Source: JAIVJZ01 sp035645695
Lineage (GTDB): Bacteria > Acidobacteriota > Blastocatellia > Pyrinomonadales > Pyrinomonadaceae
Assembly (NCBI GenBank): GCA_035645695.1
Contig: DASQMC010000061.1
Location: 9,224-73,223 of the forward strand
DNA length: 64,000 nucleotides
Direction: 5' to 3'
Part shown: positions 52,941-62,783 of the stretch, piece after piece
Layout: every line of letters begins with the position of its first letter
Position numbering within the stretch: position 1 is the first letter of the stretch
Position numbers and translations under genes: made by a program
The notes under the pieces: generated by a model
Seen by the model: the letters and a program-made list of their open reading frames with translations, nothing else
What the model was told of the DNA's origin: nothing
Databases searched by the model: none

Positions 52941-53648
52941 TTAGTTCCAGCGTCGCAGTTCGCGCAGGAGCAGTTCGGCGTGGCGGCGAGGTTGCGGGAT
53001 GTTGTCGAGCATGGTCTGCCCGCCGACTTCGTTGGCGTTTTCGATGACGAGGTCGCCGAAGCCGAATAGGCGTTGCGTGATGGTAGTGGAGACGGTCACG
53101 TCCTGAATGTTGCGCAGAGGGATGTTGCGCGTGCGGCGCGCGATGAGTCCCTGATCGATCTCGATCTTCGAGTCGGTCAGCGTGTACTTGATGGTGTTGC
53201 GCTTGAGGTGCTTGAGCGCGGGGATGAGCAGCAGCGGCAGCGTCAGGAGCACGGCGATGGACGCGGAGATGTATTGCCCCGCGAACATGGCGAGCAGGAT
53301 GCTGAGGCCGACGGCCACCGCCGCCGCGAGCGCGTAGCCGATGCCGATAAATAGGAACGTCGGGCGCACGGTGAAGATAACGCGCTCGACTTCGTCCGCA
53401 TCGCGCGCCTCCTGCGGGGGCGTCGGCGTTTGCTCAACGCGCCGGAGGCTCGCCGGTGGTTCGGGTCGCCGAACGGCGGTCATCTCCTGATCGAAGGAGG
53501 TGCGAACACCGGCAGCGGCATCAGGCAACGACGACGCACGGCCGCCGCGCGAGGCGACGCGCGTCGCTTCCGTGTCTGCGGGCGCGCCGCACGATCCGCA
53601 GAAGCGCACGTTTGCCGGAATGTCTGCGCCGCAGTTCATACAGTACAT
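52941..53648 (-). CDS. Zinc-ribbon and PH-domain (YdbS-like) membrane protein
   Basis: A 235-aa protein: N-terminal zinc ribbon CMNCGADIPANVRFCGSCG (four Cys), a disordered linker, two adjacent membrane helices (TFLFIGIGYALAAAVAVGL and the next), then a bPH_2 domain (YTLTDSKIEIDQGLIARRTR, NIPLRNIQDV). The start at 53648 follows GAAGGAG. It lies 13 nt after the response-regulator gene and may be co-transcribed. Role unknown; perhaps stress-related membrane homeostasis. Confidence 0.78.
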   Translation of the reverse strand: MYCMNCGADIPANVRFCGSCGAPADTEATRVASRGGRASSLPDAAAGVRTSFDQEMTAVRRPEPPASLRRVEQTPTPPQEARDADEVERVIFTVRPTFLFIGIGYALAAAVAVGLSILLAMFAGQYISASIAVLLTLPLLLIPALKHLKRNTIKYTLTDSKIEIDQGLIARRTRNIPLRNIQDVTVSTTITQRLFGFGDLVIENANEVGGQTMLDNIPQPRRHAELLLRELRRWN

Positions 53649-53661
53649 AATTTTCGCTCCT

Positions 53662-55245
53662 TCAGTCGGTGATCCCAACCGTGCGCACGCAGGTCAACAA
53701 CTCCTCCGGGTCGTAGGGCAGGGGGACGAAACCGCGCACGCCCAACTGCCGCGCCTCGGCGCGCTCGTGCTCCGAGGCGTTCGAGTGCAAAAGCACGACG
53801 GGCAACGGCAGACGTTCGTGGTGCTGGAGGTGCAGGCGACGCAGAGCCTCCAACCCGCCTATGCCGTAGAGGGCGTCGTCGATGACGAGCAGGTCGGGGC
53901 GTTCGATGCGCAGCAGGTTGATGGCCTGCAAACCGTCGAAGGCGGCGCGCACTTCGTAGCCCGCGCTACGGAGCAGCAGGTTGATCTGCGCCATGCGCGC
54001 CGGGTCGGAGACGGTGAGCAGGAGGCGACGCGGCATGAGTGCGCCGCGCGTGCGCCGTTCGCGTTCGCGCGCCGCGGCGGCGGCGGCGGCCTGTGCGAGT
54101 AATCCCTGCCCCGCACCCGACGCCCCGGCCCCGCCGGCGGGCATCATGGAAGTCTCCATGTCAGTCTGTTTCGACTCGCGCACAGCACGCGACTGCGTGA
54201 AGTCCACGCGCTCGTTTCGTTCGACCGCCGTTTCCGCTACGGGCGCGCCGGAACCGCGCGAAGCGTGTGACGCCGGTGCGCCGTTGCCTGCGGAGGACTC
54301 GCCCTCCGGTCGGCGCGCGGGGGAAGTCTCTCGCACCTCTTCCGTTGACGGCGTGTGCGTCTGAGTGAGCGACGCTTCGGCCTGCTCGATCAAACTCTCG
54401 ATGTCCGTGCCGTCGGACGGGAAAAAAGCAAAGCCGATGTCGAGCGAAACGACACCCGGCTGCGTCGCCTGAAACTCCTCCGCCAGGCGCGTCAGGTCTG
54501 CGTGCGCCGCCGCAGCGGTCTTTCGCCGGAGGTAGACGAGCAACAGCGTCGGGCCGTAGAAAGCGACCGAATCGACGCGCCGCAGGTTGAGCCGGAAAAA
54601 ATCGCGAGCTTCGGCGAGTGCGCCGTTCTGTGTCGGCGCGCCCTTGGTCGAGAGAGTTTCGGCTGGCGCGGGGGGCGCGCCCGAGGCGGCGACGAGCGCC
54701 AGCGCGCCCGTCGAGCCTTCGTCAACGTGCGCGCGGACGCCTTCCAGCAGTTGCAGGAAGTCGTCGATTTCGGCGCGGCGTTCGAGCGCGTCGAGCGAGG
54801 CGGCGCGGCGTCTCGTCTCAACGCGCCAGAAGAGTGCGTCCAAGCGCGCGGCGATTTCGGCGGGCGGGCTGGCGAGCGCGAAGTAATCGTCTACGCCGAT
54901 GCGGACGGCCTGCGCGCGTAAGTCCGCGTTCGTGCTCTCAAACAACAGCACGAGCGGTAGCGCGGCGGTAGCGCGTTCGACACGCAGGCGCGCCGCAAAT
55001 TCCAGACCCGCCGAAGCACCCTGCCCGCCGTCCGCTTCTATCAGCGCGACGTGCGGCGCGAATGCGTTGATCGCCTGCGCCGCCTGTTCGACCCGCGCGG
55101 CGCGCACCTCGTAGCCCGCGCCGGAGAGCTTGGCGGGCAGGGATTCGCCCATGGGGCTGTTTGCGATGATGAGAACGCGGCGCATCGTTGCGCGCGCGTT
55201 TCTGGATTGGCGCGGGGCGGCGTTACTCTGTGCGGCGTTCGACAC
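53662..55245 (-). CDS. Multi-domain response regulator: receiver, degenerate GGDEF-like, receiver
   Basis: A 527-aa protein. The first receiver (RRVLIIANSPMGESLPAKLS) has EAD at the phospho-site. The centre resembles a degenerate GGDEF (VVSLDIGFAFFPSDGTDIES). A long linker is followed by a second receiver (RRLLLTVSDPARMAQINLLL, DLLVIDDALYGIGG), in which the usual switch Lys is Leu (GFVPLPYD). Start is probably GTG at 55245 with a GGAG about 11 nt upstream; ATG at 55185 is the alternative. Phosphotransfer may be lost, leaving a scaffold. Confidence 0.72.
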   Translation of the reverse strand: MSNAAQSNAAPRQSRNARATMRRVLIIANSPMGESLPAKLSGAGYEVRAARVEQAAQAINAFAPHVALIEADGGQGASAGLEFAARLRVERATAALPLVLLFESTNADLRAQAVRIGVDDYFALASPPAEIAARLDALFWRVETRRRAASLDALERRAEIDDFLQLLEGVRAHVDEGSTGALALVAASGAPPAPAETLSTKGAPTQNGALAEARDFFRLNLRRVDSVAFYGPTLLLVYLRRKTAAAAHADLTRLAEEFQATQPGVVSLDIGFAFFPSDGTDIESLIEQAEASLTQTHTPSTEEVRETSPARRPEGESSAGNGAPASHASRGSGAPVAETAVERNERVDFTQSRAVRESKQTDMETSMMPAGGAGASGAGQGLLAQAAAAAAARERERRTRGALMPRRLLLTVSDPARMAQINLLLRSAGYEVRAAFDGLQAINLLRIERPDLLVIDDALYGIGGLEALRRLHLQHHERLPLPVVLLHSNASEHERAEARQLGVRGFVPLPYDPEELLTCVRTVGITD

Positions 55246-55480
55246 GTTCTGGACGACTCCAAAAATTCTCCGGTGCGCGTGCGGCGAGAAAGTTTTCCGA
55301 CGCGCGTTTATCCTACCCGTTTATCATACATAAGAGCGCCGTTTAAGACCATACATGCGAATCGGGAGTGGCGGGTTAGTTTGAAATTCCGAGCTAATGT
55401 TTACGAGCGCTTCGATTTCAAACTGAACCACCGGGTCGGGGGGCGTGCGCTAAGGAATAGTGTGCGGCTATAAAACAGAA

Positions 55481-55513
55481 GCGGGGCGTGTGTGACAGCC
55501 ACACACGCCCCGC
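55481..55513 (-). terminator. Intrinsic terminator of the transglycosylase gene
   Basis: A 14-bp GC-rich stem (GCGGGGCGTGTGTG and complement 55500-55513) with a 5-nt loop, followed on the minus strand by TTCTGTTTTA. Confidence 0.8.
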
Positions 55514-55546
55514 GCGCTCCAACTGATTTTGCCCGCGCCCGCTCGC

Positions 55547-56377
55547 TTATTGCGTGACGAGCATCAGTTTCCCGTCGGGCAGGCGGACGGCGTAGACGTT
55601 TCGCTCGTAGAGTTGCACGGCGGTCGTCTCGGTGGCGACGCTTGCGACGACTTCCGGCCTTTTTGCGACGACCGGCGCGCGGCGAGCCGTCTGCGGGTCG
55701 CGCATCAACGCGTAACGCTCCGTGATGCGCTTCACGTATTCCTGCGTCTCGCGGTAGGGAGGCACGCCCCTGTATTTATCGACTGCGCCCTCGCCCGCGT
55801 TGTAACCGGCAAGGGCGAGACCAACATCGCCGTTGAAACGATTCAAGAGCCAGCGCATGTATCGCGTGCCGGCTTCGATGTTCTGCGCCGGGTCGAAAAT
55901 GTTGCGCACGCCGAAACGCGTCGCCGTCGCCGGCATCAACTGCATCAGCCCGCGCGCCCCTTTGTGAGAGATAGCCAACTTCTTGAACGCCGACTCGCGG
56001 TGCATGACCGAGTAGATCAACACCGGATCGACGCCGTGGCGCGCGCTCGAATCCACGATGTAAGAGTCAACTTTGGCGTCGCCGGTCGTGAAGCCGTCGA
56101 GCGCCGACCCGGCGTACATGGCGCGGCTCGTCGTCGCGCGAACGGCGTAGACCGTCGGCTTGACCGTCACGTTCGCGCGCTCGAAAGCCGTCAGCGGGCG
56201 CGAGCCGTTACGTGTTCTGCTTGCGGCGGGAGCGACGGGCTTGGGTTCAGGGGCGATGCGTACGCCGCCCGCGATGTCGAAGTTATCGTGATGATAGCGA
56301 GCGCCGGTTTGCGCCGTCGTAAGGGTTGCACAGGCCGCGACGAACACGAGCGCGCACGATAGGGAAAACTTTTTCAT
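55547..56377 (-). CDS. Soluble-lytic-transglycosylase (SLT) domain protein
   Basis: A 276-aa exported protein with a signal peptide (MKKFSLSCALVFVAACATL, where the Cys could also be a lipid site). Catalytic SLT motifs: the Glu in VMHRESAFKKLAISH, KGARGLMQLMPATA, and AGYNAGEGAVDKY. It cleaves glycan strands to 1,6-anhydro ends. The start at 56377 is chosen by the signal peptide; 56389 is another possibility. No other domain; the tail is beta-like. Confidence 0.88.
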   Translation of the reverse strand: MKKFSLSCALVFVAACATLTTAQTGARYHHDNFDIAGGVRIAPEPKPVAPAASRTRNGSRPLTAFERANVTVKPTVYAVRATTSRAMYAGSALDGFTTGDAKVDSYIVDSSARHGVDPVLIYSVMHRESAFKKLAISHKGARGLMQLMPATATRFGVRNIFDPAQNIEAGTRYMRWLLNRFNGDVGLALAGYNAGEGAVDKYRGVPPYRETQEYVKRITERYALMRDPQTARRAPVVAKRPEVVASVATETTAVQLYERNVYAVRLPDGKLMLVTQ

Positions 56378-56981
56378 ACCGCTTACCATTCTGGAAATAT
56401 CCGGGGCGTTCAAGACGGCACGGCGTTGAGATACGTTTTGCCGCCGCCGCCGGCTCGAACCTGTTGCTGTGAAAATTGACGAGGAGGGTGAAAACTCTTG
56501 TGAGAGCGTTTTCGTTTTGGGGCGCGTCCCTCTGAGTGTGGACGCATTTCGAGAGTAGCACATGCGCGGAAAGAACAGCAACAACAAAGTTTAAACTCGC
56601 GTTAAACGCAGGAAATACGGCTAAAAACGCAGGGTTTGTGGCTTACGCGGTCGCAGCCCGTGTGTGATGAAGAGCGTCTGCGGCAGGGACGCTAAGAAGC
56701 CGCGCTAAAGAGCAAGGGGGAGTCGAATGCCTTGCAACTTTTCATGCAACTTTTGTGCTTTGCGAGTCGCCGTGTTGAGCCTCCCGAAATTGAGCCGTGC
56801 GCACCGGCGAACGGGCGCAAAGGTCATGATTGCAGACACTTAGTCCTTCTTTTCGGCTTCCGGCGTCCGTCTTTTGCGTTCCGTTTCAGGGCTTGACAGC
56901 GTGTGTACGATGAACGCGCTCTATCCTCCGGACATGCACTTAGCGCCTCACGCGCCACAACTTTCAAAGAAGGAGTATTCC
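56378..56981. other. Divergent intergenic region
   Basis: About 600 nt between the transglycosylase and the peptidoglycan-binding gene. A direct repeat TGCAACTTTT at 56733-56742 and 56745-56754 may be a regulatory pair. A TTGACA lies at 56893-56898 without a clear -10. AAGGAG at 56970-56975 belongs to the next gene. Confidence 0.45.
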
Positions 56982-57344
56982 ATGAGAAGACTGTTCGTTG
57001 CTTTCCTCACGCTGCTATGCGCCGCGTCCATCTCGATGGCGACGCAAAATCCCGATTCTTCAAACACGCCGCGCGCCAGCGCGAAGCCGAAGCCCGCCGT
57101 CAAACGCGGCCCCGTCTTTCGTTCTACCAAGGAACAGATCAAGCAGGCGCAGGCCATCCTCAAGGCGCGCGGCCTGTACGCGGGCGCGGAGGACAGCAAA
57201 CTCAGCGCCGACACGCGCGCCGCGCTCAGAAAATATCAGGAGGCCGAAGGTCTCAAAGTCACCGGCACGCTCAACAAAGCCACGCTCGAACGCATGGGCG
57301 TCGTCCTCAACGAGAGACAGAAGGAATGGAAGCCGGCGACCTAG
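56982..57344 (+). CDS. Exported peptidoglycan-binding (PG_binding_1) protein
   Basis: A 120-aa protein: signal peptide (RRLFVAFLTLLCAASISMA), basic linker, then one PG_binding_1 domain (IKQAQAILKARGLYAGAEDS ... TRAALRKYQEAEGLKVTG). Start fixed by AAGGAG 6 nt before. Divergent from the transglycosylase, perhaps sharing its regulation. Confidence 0.85.
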   Translation: MRRLFVAFLTLLCAASISMATQNPDSSNTPRASAKPKPAVKRGPVFRSTKEQIKQAQAILKARGLYAGAEDSKLSADTRAALRKYQEAEGLKVTGTLNKATLERMGVVLNERQKEWKPAT

Positions 57345-57382
57345 ATGTCGCCTCCGGGGCAGGTTAAAAGCGGACTGAAAAA

Positions 57383-57447
57383 CCGGAGGGGCGGCCGGAA
57401 GTAAAACGGCGATCACTCGCCCGCGTTACCTCCGGCCGCCCCTCCGG
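57383..57447. terminator. Long-stem terminator-like hairpin between convergent genes
   Basis: 17-nt GC-rich arms (57383-57399 and 57431-57447) with a 31-nt loop; A5 on the left and TTT on the right. Serves the peptidoglycan-binding gene and alaS. Confidence 0.65.
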
Positions 57448-57469
57448 CGTTTCAAAACGTCTTAGTTGC

Positions 57470-60283
57470 TCAACCGCCGTTCGCCGCGAGCATCCGGCCG
57501 ACAACTTCGTAGCTCGCCTCAAGAGCCTCGGCGAGTTTCTCGACTTGCGCGCCGCCGCCCTCGGCCATGTCGGGCTTGCCGCCGCCGCGTCCGCCGATGA
57601 TGGGTGCGAGTTCGCGTATGACCTGCCCGGCCGGGATGCGCCCGTGCAGATCTTTCGACGTGCGGACGATGATCGAAGCCTTGCCCTCGCTTTGCCGTCC
57701 GAGGACGACGACGCCGGATTTCACGCGCGCCAGAAGCGTGTCGGACAACTGCCTGAGTCCCGCCGCGTCGAGTTCGCTAGCCTCGCGCGCGAGCACCCGC
57801 ACGCCCGCCACCTCGCGCACCGCATCGTTGCCGTTACCCGAAGACGCGCCGCCCGCGCCGCTCGCAAGTTTCTGTTTCAACTCATCATTCGTGCGGCGCG
57901 CGCGCTTGAGTTCTTCCTGAAGGCGTTCGACCGTTGCGGGCAGGTCGCCGCGCGTTGAGCGCAGGTTCACCGCGACCTGATCGACCAGAGCCTCCGTCTC
58001 GCGAAAGCGCATGAGCGCGTCCCAGCCCGTGACGGCGCGGATGCGGCGCGTCCCGGAAGCCACGGATTCATCGCTCACGATCTTGAACAGCCCGATGTCG
58101 CCCGTCGAGCGTACGTGCGTGCCGCCGCATAACTCCTTTGAGAAGACCCCTTCCGCGCCCGGCACCGAGAGGACGCGAACCTTCTCCGCATACTTCTCGC
58201 CGAACAGAGCCATCGCGCCCGACTGCATCGCCTCTTCGAGCGCGAGTTCTTCCGTTCCCACCTGCTCGTTGCGCAGGATGTGATAGTTGACGAGACGCTC
58301 GATCTCCGCGATCTCGTCGCGCGAGAGCGGTTGAAAGTGCGTGAAGTCGAAGCGCAAAAAGTTCGGCGCGACGACCGACCCGGCCTGCTTTACGTGCGTT
58401 CCCAAAACCTCGCGCAGCGCGGCGTGCATCAAGTGCGTCGCCGTATGGTTGCGCCGCGTCGCATCGCGCTTCTCCACATCAACCCGCGCCGATACCACAT
58501 CGCCGACTTTCAAACTCCCTTTTTCCACCTTGACCTTATGAACGATCAACCCCTGCGCGGGCGAAAAAGTGTCTGTCACGACAGCCTTCAACTTCTCACC
58601 GATGAACACGCCCACGTCGCCGACCTGCCCGCCGCTCTCCGCGTAGAACGGCGTGTGATGCAACACGGCCTCGCCCTCTTCGCCCTCGCTCAACGATTTA
58701 ACTTCGTCGTCGCCTTTCAGCAAGGCTACGATGTTCGACTCTTCAACACTCGTTGACTCGTAGCCTTTAAACTCGGAGCGAGTATCAGTCCGCCGCGATA
58801 GGGCGACGTAAACGGGCTTCGCTTTTTTGTTCTCCGCTGCGTGTTTCTCAGTTCCACTTTGCTGAAGCTCTTTTAATTGATCTTCTATTTGTTTCCTAAA
58901 CTCGTCTTCAGTTAATTCTTCCGCGTCTTTTATTCCCTCACGCGGATACGCCCGAATCGTACCGTCATCGAATGCGGGCGGATTCATGATTTTATGTTTG
59001 CCCTGCGACAAAACCACGTACATCAAGTCAATCGGAGTCCCAAACGTGTCGTAGAGTTTTGCCAGTTCTAAGGCGGGAACGTATGACTCACCCGTATTTT
59101 TATCCCGGCTGGTATTAATTAACTCTTCGAGTTTTTTCAGACCGACCGTCAGCGTATTGCCGAATCTCTCTTCCTCGAAGCGCACCATCTTTTCGATGAA
59201 GCCGCGCTGCGCTTCAAGTTCGGGGTAAGCCTCTCCCATTCGGTCAATGACGAAGTTACAAACTTCGTTGAAGAACAGGCCGTCGAAGTTGAGGGTGTTG
59301 CGTCCCTGATAGATGGCGCGGCGCATGATTTTGCGCAGCACGTAGTTGCGCCCTTCGTTGCCGGGGAGGATGCCGTCGGCGATGGAGAAGGCGGTGGAGC
59401 GCGCGTGGTCGGCGATGACGCGCATGGCGAAGCCTTCCTGCGTGTCGGGTTCGTAGGCACGTTCGGCGAGGCGCGCGGTGAATTGGATGATGTCCTTAAT
59501 CAGCGTCGTGTCATAGTTCGACTTCACGCCTTCCATCACGACGGCGAGGCGTTCGAGGCCAGCGCCCGTATCGACGGAGGGCGCGGGCAGCGGTTCGAGT
59601 TTGTACTGGCCGGGCGCGCTCTCGATGCGGTTGTACTGCATGAAGACCAGATTCCAAATCTCCATCGTCGTGTCGCCGGGGCCGTTGACGAATTCGGCGC
59701 GGTTGAACGCGGGGTCTTCGGGGTGTTCGCCGAGGTAGTAGTTGATCTCGGAGTTCGGCCCACAGGGGCCGGTTTCGGCCATCTGCCAGAAATTGTCTTT
59801 GCGCCCGAAACGCAGCACGCGTTCGGGACGCGCGCCGACCTTGATCCACAACGCGATGGCCTCTTCGTCCGCCGCCACTTCTTCGTCGCCGCCGAAGACG
59901 GTGAACCACATGCGTTCGGGGTCGAGTTTGAGTACGTTGACGAGAAAATCCCACGCGTAGCGGATGGCGTCTTCCTTGAAGTAGTCGCCGAAGGAGAAGT
60001 TGCCGAGCATCTCGAAGAAGGTGTGGTGGCGCGCGGTCTTGCCCACCTCGTCGAGATCGTTGTGCTTGCCGCCCGCGCGGATGCACTTCTGCGACGAGGC
60101 GGCGCGCGTATAGGGGCGCGCCTCCTGGCCGAGAAAGACATCCTTGAACTGGTTCATCCCGGCGTTGGTGAACAGCAGCGTCGGGTCACCGGCAGGCAAC
60201 AGCGGACTCGAACGCACGCGCGTGTGGCCGTTGCGCTCGAAGTAGCTCAGAAATATTTCGCGAATTTCGTTTCCGTTCATCAT
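57470..60283 (-). CDS. alaS: Alanyl-tRNA synthetase
   Basis: A 937-aa protein. Catalytic N-terminus NEIREIFLSYFERNGHTRVR and FTNAGMNQFKDVFLG; editing domain with HTATHLMHAALREVLG and CGGTHVRSTGDIG; a C-Ala domain at the end. It charges tRNA-Ala and edits Ser/Gly mischarging. Translation starts at MMNGNE (60283); the longer frame to 60364 is only repeat DNA. The stretch 58750-59120 is less GC-rich than the rest but in frame. recX lies upstream on the same strand, as in many bacteria. Confidence 0.97.
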   Translation of the reverse strand: MMNGNEIREIFLSYFERNGHTRVRSSPLLPAGDPTLLFTNAGMNQFKDVFLGQEARPYTRAASSQKCIRAGGKHNDLDEVGKTARHHTFFEMLGNFSFGDYFKEDAIRYAWDFLVNVLKLDPERMWFTVFGGDEEVAADEEAIALWIKVGARPERVLRFGRKDNFWQMAETGPCGPNSEINYYLGEHPEDPAFNRAEFVNGPGDTTMEIWNLVFMQYNRIESAPGQYKLEPLPAPSVDTGAGLERLAVVMEGVKSNYDTTLIKDIIQFTARLAERAYEPDTQEGFAMRVIADHARSTAFSIADGILPGNEGRNYVLRKIMRRAIYQGRNTLNFDGLFFNEVCNFVIDRMGEAYPELEAQRGFIEKMVRFEEERFGNTLTVGLKKLEELINTSRDKNTGESYVPALELAKLYDTFGTPIDLMYVVLSQGKHKIMNPPAFDDGTIRAYPREGIKDAEELTEDEFRKQIEDQLKELQQSGTEKHAAENKKAKPVYVALSRRTDTRSEFKGYESTSVEESNIVALLKGDDEVKSLSEGEEGEAVLHHTPFYAESGGQVGDVGVFIGEKLKAVVTDTFSPAQGLIVHKVKVEKGSLKVGDVVSARVDVEKRDATRRNHTATHLMHAALREVLGTHVKQAGSVVAPNFLRFDFTHFQPLSRDEIAEIERLVNYHILRNEQVGTEELALEEAMQSGAMALFGEKYAEKVRVLSVPGAEGVFSKELCGGTHVRSTGDIGLFKIVSDESVASGTRRIRAVTGWDALMRFRETEALVDQVAVNLRSTRGDLPATVERLQEELKRARRTNDELKQKLASGAGGASSGNGNDAVREVAGVRVLAREASELDAAGLRQLSDTLLARVKSGVVVLGRQSEGKASIIVRTSKDLHGRIPAGQVIRELAPIIGGRGGGKPDMAEGGGAQVEKLAEALEASYEVVGRMLAANGG

Positions 60284-60293
60284 AAGCAAATCT

Positions 60294-60384
60294 CTGTAAG
60301 CAGTAAGCAGTGAGCAGTAAGCAGTAAGCAGTAAATACTGAGCTACACACTGCTCGCTGCTCACTGCTTACTGTTTACTGTCTT
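60294..60384. repeat. Heptamer inverted-repeat hairpin (GCAGTRA subfamily), copy 2
   Basis: Five GTAAGCA/GTGAGCA units plus GTAAATA at 60296-60337. The right arm has four ACTGCTY-type units at 60349-60380. It lies upstream of alaS, ending about 11 nt before the start. Same subfamily as the dnaK-dnaJ element. Confidence 0.88.
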
Positions 60385-60603
60385 GAGTCTAGCACGCGAC
60401 GCGCGGGCGGGTGAAACTGCGTGTAGCGGGCGCGTGCACGTGGTGATGGAGGGCGACGGCGGCGGTTGCGGCTTATCGTAACCGACGCCGGGGGCGTCGA
60501 TGATGGAGTCGAGTAGTTGTCTGAAAACTGTTGCCGTGTGCGTCTCTCACGGAGAGACTTTACGCCGTGTCAGGCGGGAGAGAACGGTGCGCTCCGGCTC
60601 TCT

Positions 60604-61188
60604 CTATTCGTCGGCGACGGCCGCTTCTTCGTCCTCGTCCAGTTCGGCGGACGAGAGGGCGCGGACTTTGCTGATGATGAGGTCGTAGCTGAAGCCGCGA
60701 CGCAGGAGGTGATCGAAGAGACTTTTGCTTTCCTGTCTGGTCGTGGGGCGACCGCGCAGGCGGACGCGCTTTTCGATGGCAAGGTCTATGAGTTCGGCTT
60801 CGGGCGTGGCCTCGAAAACTTTTTCGAGTGTCTGTTGGGCGAGTTCGCGATCAATCTGCTTCATTTGCAGATCGCGCGCGAGTTGTTGCCGCCCGACGGG
60901 CTTCTGCCGGACGCGCGCCGATGCGTAGCCTAAGGCGAATTGCTCGTCGTCCAGATAGCCGTACTCGCTGAGCCGGGTGATGGCGTAATCGGCGGCCTCC
61001 TCCGTCGTCCACTCTTTTTCGAGTAGTCGTTCGCGCAGTTCGGCGACGGAACGCGGCTTGGCGGCCAGCAGTTTGACGGCGCGTTGGAGCGTGCGCGTGC
61101 GCGCGCGTTCGGGATCGACGGGGCGTTTGGGCTTCGCTTCCGTCTCCTGCAAATTCCGCTCCGGCATTCTTCGTCTCGCCCTGCGCAT
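60604..61188 (-). CDS. recX: Regulatory protein RecX
   Basis: A 194-aa protein with RecX helical repeats: LQRAVKLLAAKPRSVAELRERL, WTTEEAADYAITRLSEYGYL, DDEQFALGYASARV and GFSYDLIISKV. It modulates RecA filament length. recA is not in the window. Start uncertain: 61188 or the Met at 61167. Upstream frame is repeat DNA. Confidence 0.87.
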   Translation of the reverse strand: MRRARRRMPERNLQETEAKPKRPVDPERARTRTLQRAVKLLAAKPRSVAELRERLLEKEWTTEEAADYAITRLSEYGYLDDEQFALGYASARVRQKPVGRQQLARDLQMKQIDRELAQQTLEKVFEATPEAELIDLAIEKRVRLRGRPTTRQESKSLFDHLLRRGFSYDLIISKVRALSSAELDEDEEAAVADE

Positions 61189-61202
61189 GAGGCGATTAAA
61201 GC

Positions 61203-61376
61203 ATAGGGGAAAGGGAAAGGGGTAAAGGGGAAAGGGATAAAGGGGTAAAGGGGAAAGGGGAAAGGGGTAAAGGGTAAAGGAGGGAAACCAACGCCGCCGC
61301 GAGGGATCGGGACATGCTTCGGTGAAGCGGGACATGCCGCTCGCGCCTTTCCCCTTTCCCCTTTTCCCCTTACCCT
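61203..61376. repeat. Purine-rich heptamer inverted repeat between recX and truB
   Basis: A left purine arm (61203-61285, GGGGTAAAGGGGAAA type) and a shorter pyrimidine right arm (61341-61376) around a 55-nt centre. The right arm ends about 6 nt before the truB ATG, which follows TGTTTTT. Confidence 0.82.
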
Positions 61377-61382
61377 GTTTTT

Positions 61383-62432
61383 ATGGACGGCGCGCTCATC
61401 ATAGACAAGCCCGCGGGTTGGACATCGCACGACGTGGTGGCGCGCGTGCGGCGCGTGCTGCGGGAGCGGCGCGTCGGCCACACGGGGACGCTCGACCCGT
61501 TCGCGACCGGCGTGCTGGTCGTGCTCGTCGGTCGCGCGACGCGGCTCGCGCAGTTTCTCTCGGGGGCTGAGAAGGAGTATGAGGCGCTCGTGCGTTTCGG
61601 CTATGCGACCGAAACGGGCGACCTGACGGGCGCGCGGCGCGTGCGGCCGACGGAAGATGCGGGCAGTGCGACGGGCGATGCGATGAGCGATGCGATTGGT
61701 GATGTGACGGGCGAAGAAGCGCCGGACGCCGGACGGCCGTGTGCGGAGTGGGACAGGGAAAGAGTTGAAGGCGCGCTTGAGAGTTTGCGCGGCGAGATCG
61801 AGCAAGTGCCGCCGATGTATTCGGCGAAGAAAATACAGGGGCAAAAGTTGTATGAACTGGCGCGACGCGGCGTGGAAGTAGAACGCGTGGCGGCGCGCGT
61901 CTCGATTCGCGAGTTGGAAGTGCTGGAGATGGACGGTGCGGCGGCGGGCGCGGGCGGCGCATGGTTGCGCGCCAACGCGGACGGGACTTGCGACCTGCGC
62001 GTGCGCGTGGCCTGTTCGGCGGGGACGTACATTCGCGTGCTGGCCGAAGACCTCGGCGCGCGGCTCGGCGTGGGCGCGCACCTCGCCGCGCTGCGCCGCA
62101 CGCGCGCGGGAGCGTTCCGCATCGCGGAGGCCGTCACGCTCGAAGACTTGTCGGAGCGCGCCGGGGAGGCGGGCGGCGTGGGCGAACTTCTCATCACGCC
62201 GGACGCGGCGCTCCCCGAACTGCCTTTCCTGCATCTAACGGCCGAAGACGCGCGACGCACGCGGCACGGCGCGGCGATGCGGGTCTCGGGGGAATTGAGT
62301 TCGCTCTGGCGCGAGGGCGAGCGCGTGCGTATGCGCGACGACGCGGGAAATTTGCTCGCCGTCGGCGTGTACGAAGCGGCTCGCGGCCGGTTGCAACCGC
62401 GCGTGATGCTCGACGCAGGCGGCGACGAATAA
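61383..62432 (+). CDS. truB: tRNA pseudouridine(55) synthase TruB
   Basis: A 349-aa protein. IIDKPAGWTSHDVVARVRRV, the catalytic Asp in GHTGTLDPFATGVLV, and the TruB_C/PUA-like end are present. It makes the T-loop pseudouridine of tRNA. An insertion of about 30 residues after RRVRP (AGSATGDAMSDAIGDVTG) is coded by short tandem repeats. It has no Shine-Dalgarno sequence because the repeat arm runs up to the start. Confidence 0.94.
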   Translation: MDGALIIDKPAGWTSHDVVARVRRVLRERRVGHTGTLDPFATGVLVVLVGRATRLAQFLSGAEKEYEALVRFGYATETGDLTGARRVRPTEDAGSATGDAMSDAIGDVTGEEAPDAGRPCAEWDRERVEGALESLRGEIEQVPPMYSAKKIQGQKLYELARRGVEVERVAARVSIRELEVLEMDGAAAGAGGAWLRANADGTCDLRVRVACSAGTYIRVLAEDLGARLGVGAHLAALRRTRAGAFRIAEAVTLEDLSERAGEAGGVGELLITPDAALPELPFLHLTAEDARRTRHGAAMRVSGELSSLWREGERVRMRDDAGNLLAVGVYEAARGRLQPRVMLDAGGDE

Positions 62433-62783
62433 GCGTTGATTTGCAGTTCTCTGTGCTGTGTTATAATCGCGGCAAGCGGCGGAAATAGTGGTCGCGAAAA
62501 AGTCGCACGTCCCGCCTGTCGCTCTCGTTTGACAATCAAGTCTTTAACAGGATTCCCCAAGACTCGACGGCGCCAGATCGGGTTCGCATCCGCGCACGTC
62601 CCATCTGTCGCATCGAGACTTGTCCTAATACCAATGCGACTCAGCCGGTGCGGGCTAAACTATAAACAGCCCGGATGAAGCGTCGAAGCCCGCAGGCGCG
62701 TGAGCCGCCCACAATAAAGAAGGAAGGGCGTGACTTCCCCACGCCGTCCACACGCGCGAAGCCGTTTTAGAGGTATCAAGGCT
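62433..62783 (+). promoter_or_regulatory. prkA upstream region with promoter and long leader
   Basis: TATAAT at 62462-62467 with TTGCAG 15 nt upstream, followed by CGCGG. It leaves a leader of about 310 nt before prkA. A small stem (GGCGTG/CACGCC near 62728-62745) lies in it. No other element seen. Confidence 0.5.

Noticed and set aside
60930..62234. Minus-strand open frame of 434 codons
   Set aside because: It spans part of recX, a repeat and truB, all of which are coded in other frames with recognisable motifs.
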